In this document: positions 45,866-55,136 of the stretch, in pieces
Layout: the number at the start of each line of letters is the position of its first letter
Position numbering within the stretch: position 1 is the first letter of the stretch
From: Saprospiraceae bacterium
Lineage (GTDB): Bacteria > Bacteroidota > Bacteroidia > Chitinophagales > Saprospiraceae
Reading direction: 5' to 3'
NCBI GenBank assembly: GCA_016718505.1
Contig: JADKDE010000004.1
Span: 186,001 to 250,000, forward strand
Length of the DNA stretch: 64,000 nt
Made by a program: the position numbers and the translations under genes
Notes under the pieces: generated by a model
What the model saw: only the letters and a program-made list of their open reading frames with translations
What the model was told of the DNA's origin: nothing
Database searches by the model: none

Positions 45866-47978
45866 TTGCGGCAATATCAAATCTCGCAAAATCTGGCAAT
45901 CTCCCTCCGTTTCTGACATCGCTGTACAATACTCCTATTTGTTGATTTTCAACGATCGGATTCGTACCTATGCCTTCCGTAAAGTCAAATTTATTGAAGA
46001 AACCTTTTGCTTGTGTAAAAGGAAATCCTGTTCCAAAATTGAATCTAGCACTGAATTCCCAAGGGTTTCTTTGACCCAATTGATAAGTAAACATTAAATT
46101 CAGATTGTGTCTTCTGTCAAATATCGTTGGATATACCTGCTCGCCATCGTCCCTATCAACATAACTTAAGCTATAGCCAGCCCAAATATTGTAGTGTTTT
46201 TGCACATATTTCAATAAAAAATCTACACCCTTGGCGACCCCAGTCTCTGTTACATAATTTGGCTCACCGGCTGTGGTCTTGTTTCGATTTAGGTTGATCA
46301 GTTGCGTAAAAGTTTTTTGGTAACCTTCGATATTAATATTACAATTTTCAAATAAATCATATTCAAATCCTCCTACGATATGGTATGCTGATTGCAGTTT
46401 ATTTTTGGTAGCTTCGTTGCTATTGGGTAGAAGAATTTTCTCCGTTGGACCCGATAAAAATCCTACAAATAAATTCACGATATCGCGCTCGTTGACCGTA
46501 GAAATTAAATTTTGGTTATAATAACCTCCAGCAGCTTTCAAGCGAAAATTATCTGAAACATTGTATTTCATACCCAGCCTAGGTTCCATTTTAAAGGTAC
46601 CTAGAGAAGCAAAATATTGTAACCTGACGCTTGGCTCCACTAACAATTTCGGGCTCTTGTATTTGTATTTCAAGAATCCTCCAATCTCTGTATTGTTGTC
46701 GAATTGTTCGATGGTGATGCCTACATTATTTTTAAATTGGAAGGCTGTGCGAAAGCCATTAACTTCAATTCCATACTTAAATTCGGATGCTTTTCCAAAA
46801 TAGGTAAAATCAAGCTGAAGGTTGTAGGGCTTTATTTCGCTAGATCGAGGATCCCTATCCTTTTCTGATAAATTAACTTCATAGCTACTATAGGATAAGA
46901 GACCTCCTATGATAAAATTACTCCCTGGCGTCAAAACTGAAAAATTCACACTTCCTCCCGAATTTTTCCATCCCAAAGTCGATATATCGCCGAATTTTAC
47001 TTCGTCTTTAAAGTTAAATCCTATAACGTTAAATTTACTTCCTGTCTCCGATAAAACTGATATTTTACCAAACAAATCCGTATAATCATATGGTAAGCCA
47101 ATGCTGTCGTTGATATAAGAATATAGCGATTTTGAAGTCTGACCGATAAGTGATTTTTTACCCGTCAATATAAAAGAAGTTGTTGCAGGACTCCCATTTT
47201 TAGGCTTGAATAATGGGCCTTCTAAAAGTGCCCTAGTTTGGAATGGATTTACTGAAACCAAGCCTCCTAATTGCTTTCTATTGCCTTCTCGGGTCTTAAT
47301 ATCAACCATAGCAGATATTCTTCCTGAATAAGCAGCATCGAATCCACCCGATAGGACATCCGCTGACCTAACTATTTCAGTCTCAAAAACCGAAAACAAT
47401 CCGATTGAATGGAAAGGGTTGAATATGGTCATACCATCGAGCAAAATTTTATTTTGAACGGGAGATCCTCCGCGTATATAAATCTGTCCTCCTTGGTCTC
47501 CAGTACTTACAATACCAGGAACGATGGTCAAAAACTGAGCAATATCACCATCTCCACCAGTTGATGGTAAAGATTTTATTTCTTTTGGAGTTATGGATAT
47601 TCTAGAAACTTGTACTTCTGTTTTTGATTTTGTTTTGGCTGCAGAAATCAATACCTCACCTAAGTTTACATCCGCAGGTTTTAGATAAAAATTTTGATGG
47701 TTAATTCCTTTACCTATTTTGACTGCCGCCACTAATGAATCAAATCCAATTGAAGTGATCATCACATTAGTAACTCCCAGTGGAAGATCTGAAATTATGA
47801 ATAAGCCTTCTTCGTCTGTCATGGCTCCAAGGGTTGTACCCTCAATAGTTACAGTGGCATATGCGATGGGCTTACTATTGCTATTGTCAAACACGATACC
47901 TCTGAAACTACCTCTTTGACCGAAAGCAAGTTGGAAAGTACATGTAAGCAAAAATATCAAGACGAAGTTCTTAGTCAT
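45774..47978 (-). CDS. TonB-dependent outer-membrane receptor
   Basis: The 734-residue ORF holds a signal peptide (FVLIFLLTCTFQLAFGQ), a carboxypeptidase-regulatory-like domain (RGSFRGIVFDNSNSKPIAYA through GLFIISDLPLG), a plug domain (IKSLPSTGGDGDIAQFL, then GDQGGQIYIRGGSPVQNKIL and GGFDAAYSGRISAMVDIKTR) and most of a 22-strand barrel. The last 32 residues or so are off-frame because of an indel near 45865; the correct end is at 45704. No SusD-like gene or regulator is adjacent, so the substrate cannot be inferred. Confidence 0.9.
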   Translation of the reverse strand: MTKNFVLIFLLTCTFQLAFGQRGSFRGIVFDNSNSKPIAYATVTIEGTTLGAMTDEEGLFIISDLPLGVTNVMITSIGFDSLVAAVKIGKGINHQNFYLKPADVNLGEVLISAAKTKSKTEVQVSRISITPKEIKSLPSTGGDGDIAQFLTIVPGIVSTGDQGGQIYIRGGSPVQNKILLDGMTIFNPFHSIGLFSVFETEIVRSADVLSGGFDAAYSGRISAMVDIKTREGNRKQLGGLVSVNPFQTRALLEGPLFKPKNGSPATTSFILTGKKSLIGQTSKSLYSYINDSIGLPYDYTDLFGKISVLSETGSKFNVIGFNFKDEVKFGDISTLGWKNSGGSVNFSVLTPGSNFIIGGLLSYSSYEVNLSEKDRDPRSSEIKPYNLQLDFTYFGKASEFKYGIEVNGFRTAFQFKNNVGITIEQFDNNTEIGGFLKYKYKSPKLLVEPSVRLQYFASLGTFKMEPRLGMKYNVSDNFRLKAAGGYYNQNLISTVNERDIVNLFVGFLSGPTEKILLPNSNEATKNKLQSAYHIVGGFEYDLFENCNINIEGYQKTFTQLINLNRNKTTAGEPNYVTETGVAKGVDFLLKYVQKHYNIWAGYSLSYVDRDDGEQVYPTIFDRRHNLNLMFTYQLGQRNPWEFSARFNFGTGFPFTQAKGFFNKFDFTEGIGTNPIVENQQIGVLYSDVRNGGRLPDFARFDIAAKEDHRIQQKSKIGSTCKCYKHFRSPEYILF

Positions 47979-48005
47979 TATATTATGATTTATTATAATT
48001 TAAAA

Positions 48006-48032
48006 CCTTTAGAAATGTATCATTTCTAAAGG
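48006..48032 (-). terminator. Perfect hairpin upstream of the TonB receptor gene
   Basis: CCTTTAGAAATG (48006-48017) and CATTTCTAAAGG (48021-48032) pair at all 12 positions around a 3-nt loop. On the minus strand the stem is followed by TTTTAAATT. It lies between the end of the 52-residue gene (48104) and the receptor start (47978), so it could end the upstream transcript or act in the receptor leader as a regulatory structure. Confidence 0.55.
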
Positions 48033-48103
48033 CATTCAGGACATAGTCACCACGAAAAACCGCGATGTCTAAGTAATTTTTACAGCATTTTTATAAGTCA
48101 AAA

Positions 48104-48262
48104 CTATATGATATCCAGCATGTACACAAAACTCGTACATACAAAAGGAATGGCAAGCCAAAACCACGGTCCTGCTAAGAAATACAGTGCGACCATAGCA
48201 ATAACAGAGGCAACGAAATACATTTTATATTTTCCTAATTCCTTACTATCTCTTTTGTTCAT
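48104..48262 (-). CDS. Small two-helix membrane protein (52 residues)
   Basis: A short minus-strand ORF encodes MNKRDSKELGKYKMYFVAS, a hydrophobic helix (VIAMVALYFLAG), then PWFWLAIPFVCTSFVYML and DII. The basic N-terminus with two helices and no off-frame region looks like a real small membrane protein. The opposite-strand ORF over the same bases (48108-48368) reads as an unlikely mixed sequence. Function unknown. Confidence 0.6.
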   Translation of the reverse strand: MNKRDSKELGKYKMYFVASVIAMVALYFLAGPWFWLAIPFVCTSFVYMLDII

Positions 48263-48503
48263 AACATTTTATTTTGGAAGCAAATATAAGATACTCCCCA
48301 CTTTTTTTATAATTAACGCCCTGAATTATTCAATAATCAAGAACATAATAGGATTTTTTTCTTTTTAATTTCAAGTTACATCGGATTTTGAGAATAATTG
48401 AATTGCTCTATACTTAACGAATATGACCTAGTAATGACCGATAAACCGATGCATCAGGCTGGACAAATTATTTTACATTCAACGCAACTTTGGGTTTAAT
48501 CCT

Positions 48504-48511
48504 TACCTTTG
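48504..48511 (+). promoter_or_regulatory. TAnnTTTG -7 element before lptF
   Basis: TACCTTTG at 48504-48511, 26 nt before the ATG at 48537, is a perfect Bacteroidota -7 box. No TTTG box stands at the usual distance upstream. The sequence AGAAGG directly before the ATG is one of the few Shine-Dalgarno-like sites in the window. The preceding gap 48263-48503 shows no gene. Confidence 0.4.
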
Positions 48512-48536
48512 TGTCAATAATATCTAGATAAGAAGG

Positions 48537-50105
48537 ATGTTGAGCACCTTTGATAAATATTTATTGAAGCAATTTATGGTACCTTTTATTGGGGCCTTTA
48601 TCATATCAATGTTTGTTTTGATGATGCAGTTCTTGTGGTTGTACATCGACGATATGATTGGCAAGGGTCTTTCCATATGGGTAATTCTGGAATTGTTGTC
48701 ATACTTGCTGGTGACCTTATTTCAATGGTCTTGTGCACTGGCAGTCCTTATCGCATCCGTGATGGTATTCGGCGGTTTGTCAGAAACTTACGAATTAAGT
48801 TCTATGAAATCAGCTGGAGTTTCATTGCTTCGAATCATGCGACCATTGCTTATTTTCGTTTCGATGTTAGTGCTTTTGAGCATTTTTATTGGTGGATATG
48901 TCGTTCCTAAAGCCCAGTTGAAGGTAAAGAGCCGTCTATATGATATCCGCACATCCAAGGCTACCTTAAATCTTGAAAAACAAGTATTCAATTCTGATTT
49001 TAGGGGGTATTCTATCCGTATCAATGACAAATCGGAGGATGGTAGGACCATCTATGGGGTGATGATGTATCGACAAAATGGAGATAACCAAACCCAAATG
49101 CAATTGATCCAAGCTGAAAAGGGAGAGATGTATTTTACGAAAGACAAAAAGTTTTTCGTTATGAAATTGTACAACGGAACACAGACCGAAGAATTGGCCA
49201 GTCCACAAGGGGTTTTGTTCCCAGCTCCATTGATTCGTTCGAATTTTTCAGTGTATAAAAAAATCTTTGATTTATCAGAATTTGATATTAATAAAACAGA
49301 TGAAAAACTGTTTCAGTCGCAATTGATCGTGATGACCGTTTTTGAAATCAATAGCTCCTTGGATTCTTTAAATCGCCACAATAGTGCATTGCAGAAAAAT
49401 ATTATCTCTGATGTTCATCGGACAACTGATGGCGTTTTTAAGCAATTTATTCCCCCTTTTATTCCTCCTCGTGATTCAGTTTCCATAATAAGAAACAAAG
49501 CCTCGCTTAAAGCCAATGCTGTTCAAGAAAATTCGTTGAGGGAAAGACTAAAAGCAGCATATAGCAAAGCAGCAAAGGCAGGTGCGGATTCAGCAAATTT
49601 AATTGGCGAAGATTATACGCGTGATACGACAAAATCCATCGCAAATAATATGGCACTAATCATGCCCAGAGAGGAATTTCATAATATCATCAATGAAGCA
49701 CTCTTTAAGGCACAAGATATCAAAGGCAGAGCTGAGTTTTTATTAAATTCGACTGTCAATATTAAAAAAAATATCGTCGAACAAAGAATGGAATTTCACA
49801 AAAAATTCACCTTTAGTGTGATCACATTGGTTTTTCTTCTGATAGGAGCTCCAATGGGCTCGTTCGTTAGGAAAGGTGGGTTTGGCTATCCACTTTTGGT
49901 AGCCATCATCTATTTTATGATATTCATCATCTTGACCATGACTTTCCAAGAATTGGGCGAGTTGGGTCATGTAAATGAAGTTGTAGCTGCTTGGGCACCT
50001 GTTTTGATTTTATTGCCTGTGGGCTTATTTCTACTCTCTTTGTCTCAAAAAGACATTGGTTTCAAAGATTATATTAAAAACTTGTTACCATTTTTATCTA
50101 AATAA
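48537..50105 (+). CDS. LptF/LptG-family lipopolysaccharide export permease
   Basis: This 522-residue permease has three N-terminal helices (FMVPFIGAFIISMFVLMMQF, then WVILELLSYLLVTLFQWSC and IMRPLLIFVSMLVLLSIFIG), a large periplasmic beta-jellyroll region (about 130-420, with a charged insertion rich in Lys, Asp and Ser), and three C-terminal helices starting near FTFSVITLVFLLIGAPMGS. It extracts LPS from the inner membrane with LptB and its partner. A second permease is not in this window. Confidence 0.92.
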   Translation: MLSTFDKYLLKQFMVPFIGAFIISMFVLMMQFLWLYIDDMIGKGLSIWVILELLSYLLVTLFQWSCALAVLIASVMVFGGLSETYELSSMKSAGVSLLRIMRPLLIFVSMLVLLSIFIGGYVVPKAQLKVKSRLYDIRTSKATLNLEKQVFNSDFRGYSIRINDKSEDGRTIYGVMMYRQNGDNQTQMQLIQAEKGEMYFTKDKKFFVMKLYNGTQTEELASPQGVLFPAPLIRSNFSVYKKIFDLSEFDINKTDEKLFQSQLIVMTVFEINSSLDSLNRHNSALQKNIISDVHRTTDGVFKQFIPPFIPPRDSVSIIRNKASLKANAVQENSLRERLKAAYSKAAKAGADSANLIGEDYTRDTTKSIANNMALIMPREEFHNIINEALFKAQDIKGRAEFLLNSTVNIKKNIVEQRMEFHKKFTFSVITLVFLLIGAPMGSFVRKGGFGYPLLVAIIYFMIFIILTMTFQELGELGHVNEVVAAWAPVLILLPVGLFLLSLSQKDIGFKDYIKNLLPFLSK

Positions 50106-50121
50106 TTTGAAGAGTAGAACG

Positions 50122-50751
50122 ATGATCCAACACTGGGATAATTCACAAAAAACACTTATTGCATTTACACTTATCTCCTCGATTATTTTTTATTATATTA
50201 CTGTTCAAATTCCACCGGAATTGCCGCTTCTTTATTTGGACAATTTCAAATTTGAACCTTTCGTATCGTTTTTTAAATACATTACCTATTTAGGTGAATC
50301 TGGGCCATATTTTGTTTTTGGTCTTTTTTTTATTTATAAGAAAGACAAATTGTATGCTTGGATAGCTGGACTAGGATTGACGGTCATGTTGGTTTCGAAT
50401 GTTTTAAAGGAATTTTTTTATGAGAGGAGGCCATATTTCTATCTAGTAGAAAAGGGATATCTGGACAATTTTCACATCATCGAAGATTTACATCTAGGCA
50501 ATAATAGCTTTCCATCTGGCCATACACTTTCTGCATTTGCTATATTTGTTTTTATTATTTTAAGTAAAAGAAAACCACTTGTTTGGAATTTTTTATTACT
50601 TTTATTGGCTTTTTGTGTTGCCGTCTCGAGGGTCTATATTGGACACCATTTTATGCAAGATGTGTGCGCAGGAGCCATAATTGGTACCTTATTAGGTATT
50701 TTATTTGATGGCATAAGAAACCAGACCACTAAGAATTTGGCTCGAATCTGA
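50122..50751 (+). CDS. PAP2-family membrane phosphatase
   Basis: This 209-residue membrane protein has the three phosphatidic acid phosphatase motifs: KEFFYERRPYFYL, NNSFPSGHTLSAFAI and SRVYIGHHFMQDVCAGA, in the right order between about six helices. Likely substrates are lipid phosphates such as undecaprenyl diphosphate. The start at 50122 is chosen because the longer frame overlaps the end of lptF. Confidence 0.9.
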   Translation: MIQHWDNSQKTLIAFTLISSIIFYYITVQIPPELPLLYLDNFKFEPFVSFFKYITYLGESGPYFVFGLFFIYKKDKLYAWIAGLGLTVMLVSNVLKEFFYERRPYFYLVEKGYLDNFHIIEDLHLGNNSFPSGHTLSAFAIFVFIILSKRKPLVWNFLLLLLAFCVAVSRVYIGHHFMQDVCAGAIIGTLLGILFDGIRNQTTKNLARI

Positions 50752-50816
50752 TTTTTTTTGACAACCATAGATTTTATTTTTTGTTGGATAAACATTTGAA
50801 AGAATCAAATTTTTGC

Positions 50817-52667
50817 ATGGAACTTAATGAAGAAAATACTAAAACCGATTATATCCCTTACAAATTTAAGGACCTAAAAACCTATAGCTCTACCGAATGG
50901 TTGGCGGATAATAGAAAAAAATATCGCCAGGTTTTTGATAGATACGAGACTGGGTATATTTATATTGAGCTTTCATTTTGGAATAAAAATTTTGAAGCAG
51001 AAGACTGGAATGCCTCCATCACATTGCAGTGTTTCCAGTGGAATAAACTTAAGAAAAAGGAAATTTGCAACTTACACTTTAAGCGCAGGGTTCATGTAAC
51101 GGATGATTTGGTTTTTGTCCGAGAAGGATGGGGAAATAAAATAAATGGCTCTTACTGGCGCAAAGGACACTATACCTGGGAGGCTTATATTGACAATGTA
51201 AAAATAGCAGAAAAGGCTTTTTATATCGAAGATGCTGGTGAGTTGATTGGGGAAACCAATCCTTATGTAAATTTGGATAAGATTCGACTTTATGAGGGCT
51301 CATTTGACGATGTGCAAGAGCATGATAGGGTATATTTGTCCAAATTGGATGGCAGCCAGACGCGATACATTTATGTGGAATTGACCTTGTCTAATTTGAT
51401 TAAAAAATATCCTTGGCACGGTGAATTTATCATTCGTTTTCGAAATTCTATTTTCGAGCTAAAGGGTGAAGTCACTCGTTTTCACAATTTTAGAAGATCT
51501 GAGAATAAGGTCCTTATCTGTGGTGGCTGGGGCTCGAATACATTTGGGACTTGGCGCGAAGGCACCTATACAGCAGAAATTTTATTCATGGAAAGGCTGC
51601 TAGGAGTTATCCAATTCGAGGTGGGTGTTATGAATGAGATTGGGGATCCATATCTATCCTTGAATTTGATGCCAGGGATTCTGCATCTTCCGCAAGAGAT
51701 AAGCCACAATGATTTCGAGCAAGTGATGGCTGAATTGAATGGGATGATAGGGCTCCAGCAGGTAAAAAATAAGATCCGTGAACACGCTCTTTACCTCCAG
51801 TTCATTAATTTAAGAAGAGATGCGGGCTTTGATGAAAGTGAAAAAATGCCGCTGCATTGCGTATTTATGGGTAATCCAGGTACAGGAAAGACTACAGTTG
51901 CTAGAATGCTTGGACATTTGTACTATTCTATGGGTTTATTGTCTAAAAATACTATAATAGAGGTAGATAGATCTGATCTGATAGGTGAATTCATCGGACA
52001 GACAGCTCCTAAAGTCAAGGAAGTCATAGAGCGAGCTAGGGGAGGAGTGCTATTCATAGATGAGGCTTATGCCTTGGCTCGAGCCCTAGACGATAGCAAG
52101 GATTTTGGACGAGAAGTGATCGAAATTTTGGTCAAAGAAATGGCCAGCGACACGTGTGATTTTGCGGTAGTGGTAGCTGGTTATCCAAAAGAAATGGAGA
52201 CCTTCGTTAATTCAAATCCAGGCCTTAAATCTAGGTTTAAGAGCTTTTTTGAATTTGCAGATTATTATCCTGAAGAATTGATGGCCATAGCAGAATCTTC
52301 TGCCAAAAGACAGACAGTTAGTTTCACTCCAAGCGCCAAAGAAGAACTTTTTCAAATAATCACAAATGCATACAGGACTAGAACTAAAAGTTTCGGTAAT
52401 GCACGATATGTAGATGATTTGGTTAAGCAAGCCAAAATAAATCTCGGGATTAGGATCATGAGCAAAGAAGTGCCGCAAGAAAGTTCCAAGCGACAACTTT
52501 CACTCATCCAAATTGAAGACATTCAAAAGATAAAACTATCCCATCGAAAAGGCGAATTGGAGATGCCTTTGGATCCAGCCCTCCTCACCAAGGCTTTGAG
52601 TGATTTGAATGCATTGGTTGGGATGGAAAAGCTCAAGACTGAGATTAGAGACTTGGTGGCCTCGTGA
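50817..52667 (+). CDS. CbxX/SpoVK-type AAA ATPase with duplicated N-terminal domain, first part (frameshifted)
   Basis: The ORF is read from the ATG at 50817 (616 residues). Residues about 10-135 and 140-270 form two similar beta-rich modules: both have an RYIYVEL-like strand and a W-G-x(5-9)-W-x-x-G-x-Y-T block. The first AAA domain follows, with Walker A GNPGTGKTTVARML near 352, GVLFIDEAYALARALDD and an Arg-finger region GLKSRFKSFFEF. The ORF ends LVGMEKLKTEIRDLVAS, exactly where a second AAA domain should begin. One base is missing near 52666, after which the frame continues KYYKQTQRPILNNFFFH. Confidence 0.8.
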   Translation: MELNEENTKTDYIPYKFKDLKTYSSTEWLADNRKKYRQVFDRYETGYIYIELSFWNKNFEAEDWNASITLQCFQWNKLKKKEICNLHFKRRVHVTDDLVFVREGWGNKINGSYWRKGHYTWEAYIDNVKIAEKAFYIEDAGELIGETNPYVNLDKIRLYEGSFDDVQEHDRVYLSKLDGSQTRYIYVELTLSNLIKKYPWHGEFIIRFRNSIFELKGEVTRFHNFRRSENKVLICGGWGSNTFGTWREGTYTAEILFMERLLGVIQFEVGVMNEIGDPYLSLNLMPGILHLPQEISHNDFEQVMAELNGMIGLQQVKNKIREHALYLQFINLRRDAGFDESEKMPLHCVFMGNPGTGKTTVARMLGHLYYSMGLLSKNTIIEVDRSDLIGEFIGQTAPKVKEVIERARGGVLFIDEAYALARALDDSKDFGREVIEILVKEMASDTCDFAVVVAGYPKEMETFVNSNPGLKSRFKSFFEFADYYPEELMAIAESSAKRQTVSFTPSAKEELFQIITNAYRTRTKSFGNARYVDDLVKQAKINLGIRIMSKEVPQESSKRQLSLIQIEDIQKIKLSHRKGELEMPLDPALLTKALSDLNALVGMEKLKTEIRDLVAS

Positions 52668-53446
52668 AGTATTATAAACAAACTCAACGGCCAATCCTTA
52701 ATAACTTCTTTTTTCACACCGTTTTGGTTGGAAATCCTGGTACAGGAAAAACTACCGTGGCGAGGATTTTGGCTCAAATTTTTAGAGCCTTAGGAATATT
52801 GGAAAGAGGGCATTTGATAGAAACTGACCGTCAGGGATTGATCGCTGGATATGTGGGACAGACTGCCATCAAAACTTCTGAAAAAATAGACGAAGCCATG
52901 GGTGGTGTCCTCTTTATAGACGAAGCTTATAGCTTGACGCAGTCTGGAATGACTGCTACGGGTGATTTTGGCGCGGAGGCCATACAAACGATTCTTAAGA
53001 GGATGGAAGACGATCGAGGTAAGTTCTTTGTTTTCGTTGCAGGATATCCGGAGAATATGCAAGCATTTTTGAAAGCAAATCCAGGGCTGACTTCGAGGTT
53101 CGATCGTACCCTTAGATTCGAAGACTATACCGTCGAAGAGTTGATGTTGATTGCTCAAAAAATGATTCAAGACAAATCCTTTAAAATAACCAAAGAAGGT
53201 TTGGAAGCATTGAAATTACATCTTAAAAATCTTTATACCCATCGGGATAAACACTTTGGCAATGCTAGAACTGTCCGAAGTTTGGTCGAAGACATCATTA
53301 AAAAACAAAATCTCAGATTGGCCAATCTCGCTATGACAGAAATGTCTAAGAAAAAGCAGAATTTGATAGAGAACGAAGATATAACGCCAATTACTAGCGA
53401 AGACAAATCCTCATTATATCAAAGAAAACCCATTGGTTTTAGTTAA
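52664..53446 (+). CDS. CbxX/SpoVK-type AAA ATPase, second AAA domain (frameshifted)
   Basis: This 260-residue continuation of the preceding ATPase carries Walker A GNPGTGKTTVARILAQIF, pore-loop region YVGQTAIKTSEKIDEAMGG, Walker B VLFIDEAYSLTQSG, sensor KFFVFVAGYPENMQAFL and Arg-finger TSRFDRTLRFEDYTVEEL. The join with the first part needs one inserted base near 52666. CbxX family members activate Rubisco or belong to type VII secretion; neither is nearby, so the substrate is unknown. Confidence 0.85.
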   Translation: MKYYKQTQRPILNNFFFHTVLVGNPGTGKTTVARILAQIFRALGILERGHLIETDRQGLIAGYVGQTAIKTSEKIDEAMGGVLFIDEAYSLTQSGMTATGDFGAEAIQTILKRMEDDRGKFFVFVAGYPENMQAFLKANPGLTSRFDRTLRFEDYTVEELMLIAQKMIQDKSFKITKEGLEALKLHLKNLYTHRDKHFGNARTVRSLVEDIIKKQNLRLANLAMTEMSKKKQNLIENEDITPITSEDKSSLYQRKPIGFS

Positions 53447-53464
53447 TACTAAAGTTCCAATTTA

Positions 53465-54745
53465 TTGAAAAAAATTCTTTTGTTCGCTTATTATTGGCCC
53501 CCAGCGGGAGGAATCGCCCCAATGCGATGGCTAAGGATGACACATTTTCTAGCTCAGGCGGGCTTTGATATTACCGTAATGACGCCCTCAAACGGCTCTT
53601 TTGCCTACCAAGATAATAGTCTAAGTCAAAGAGTCCATCCAAACATAAAAGTCATCAAAACTTATAGTTTAGAACCATTGCAGTGGTATCAACGACTAAT
53701 GCATAAAAAGGGCCAACCCATGCCATTGGCGGAGTTCAGTGACAAAAAAAATGGTTCGATTTTCAGTAGATTCAGTCTTTGGTTGAGAGCTAATATATTT
53801 ATTCCAGATGCTAGGATTGGATGGGTGCCATTTGCATACCGCAGAGCTTGTAAAGAGTTCAAAACATCCGATTTCGACATAATCATCACCACAGGACCGC
53901 CTCAAAGTGCTCATCTTATTGGTTTGTTATTGAAAAAAAAATTCAATGTCAGATGGATTGCAGATTTTAGAGACCCTTGGACTGAGATATTTTATTACGA
54001 TCAATTGCCACATTTATCTTTTGTTAAAAAAATTGACAAAAATCTAGAAGACAAAGTAGTTCGAAATGCAGATGTCATCACTACTGTGGGTTTCAAAATG
54101 GCTGAATTATTTGCGTCAAGAGCTAAGAGGGTAGAAGTGATATACAATGGGTTTGATGGGGAGGTGAAGTCAACCCCGACTTTGAAAAATAAGCAATTTA
54201 TAAAACGAATTTCATATATTGGATCATTCCTAGAAGGGTATGAAAATGTAGTTTTTTGGGATGCCCTGAATTTTTATATTCAGGGAAAAAATAACACAGA
54301 AAAAGAGATTAGTTTGGAATTTTATGGAACGATTTCAAAGAAAGCTAAAGAGGTTATAATCTCAAAGGGATTGGAGAATTTCACAAATTTTCATGGGGTA
54401 GTTGGTCATGGTCAAGCTATTGAAGCAATGCAGACAAGCGACTTATTACTTTTTGTTTTGCCAAATTCGAAAAGTTCTGAATTGATTATTTCAGGTAAAT
54501 TATTTGAATATCTCAAGTCAAATGTCCCTATACTTGCCATCGGAAATGTAGAAGGAGAGGCGGCCTCGATTTTGAAAGAAACCACTGGATTGCCCATGCT
54601 GGATTATTATGATTTTGATGGAATATTAGCTCAATTAGAATATCACTTAGACCTTGATAATCCTATGAATAATGCCTCAAATAGCCAAAAGTATTCTAGC
54701 CAAAACCAATCTGAGTACTTGGCAAAAATACTTACCTCACTCTAA
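53465..54745 (+). CDS. Glycosyltransferase, family 4 type
   Basis: This 426-residue GT-B glycosyltransferase starts at TTG (53465). The N-terminal Rossmann part opens with ILLFAYYWPPAGGIAPMRWL, and the donor domain contains KRISYIGSFLEGYENVVFWD, NFTNFHGVVGHGQAIEAMQ and the nucleotide-sugar region SELIISGKLFEYLKSNVPIL. It probably acts in surface polysaccharide or LPS synthesis. It starts 18 nt after the AAA ATPase gene. Confidence 0.88.
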   Translation: MKKILLFAYYWPPAGGIAPMRWLRMTHFLAQAGFDITVMTPSNGSFAYQDNSLSQRVHPNIKVIKTYSLEPLQWYQRLMHKKGQPMPLAEFSDKKNGSIFSRFSLWLRANIFIPDARIGWVPFAYRRACKEFKTSDFDIIITTGPPQSAHLIGLLLKKKFNVRWIADFRDPWTEIFYYDQLPHLSFVKKIDKNLEDKVVRNADVITTVGFKMAELFASRAKRVEVIYNGFDGEVKSTPTLKNKQFIKRISYIGSFLEGYENVVFWDALNFYIQGKNNTEKEISLEFYGTISKKAKEVIISKGLENFTNFHGVVGHGQAIEAMQTSDLLLFVLPNSKSSELIISGKLFEYLKSNVPILAIGNVEGEAASILKETTGLPMLDYYDFDGILAQLEYHLDLDNPMNNASNSQKYSSQNQSEYLAKILTSL

Positions 54746-54750
54746 GCCCC

Positions 54751-55068
54751 TTACATCAATCCAAATATCTTCGCGTATTTGATGAGTTCGCCTTGATTGG
54801 ATATTTTTAATTTTCCAGTCAAAAGTGACATCATGGGATTGCTTTCTTTGTTAATCAATGAAACGAAATGTTCTCCACTTGTGGTTACCACACATTTTGG
54901 CTCGCCGATGAGGCCTTCCTCTACGCAAAGTTCATCATTTGCTAGGGTCACAGTGTATCCTCCACTACCGTCCTTCGATAAGTCGAAATGAAAAGTTGTT
55001 TCTAAGCCTTTGATTACGGCAGGATTTACTTTCGTTTGTAAATCAAAAATTATTTCTTTAGCTGTCAT
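54751..55068 (-). CDS. SCP2 sterol-binding domain protein
   Basis: This 105-residue protein consists of a single SCP2 domain: AVIKGLETTFHFDLSKDGSG, GYTVTLANDELCVEEGLIG, CVVTTSGEHFVSLINKESNP and MMSLLTGKLKISNQGELIKY. SCP2 domains bind lipids in a hydrophobic tunnel; free-standing bacterial copies have no known function. It converges on the glycosyltransferase gene 5 nt away and is divergent from fmt. Confidence 0.9.
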   Translation of the reverse strand: MTAKEIIFDLQTKVNPAVIKGLETTFHFDLSKDGSGGYTVTLANDELCVEEGLIGEPKCVVTTSGEHFVSLINKESNPMMSLLTGKLKISNQGELIKYAKIFGLM

Positions 55069-55136
55069 TTTTTTTGAGCAAAGCTAAACTTTTTACGTTA
55101 ATTTGCAAAACTTGTCAAAACTTAAATTCTTTATAT

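Noticed and set aside
48108..48368. Plus-strand ORF of 86 residues
   Set aside because: It lies antisense to the more plausible 52-residue membrane protein and reads as an odd mixture without a start context.
52660..52670. Programmed ribosomal frameshifting in the AAA ATPase and other split genes
   Set aside because: No slippery heptamer with a following pseudoknot was seen at the breaks, most need a +1 or -2 change, and the sites vary. Indel errors explain them better.
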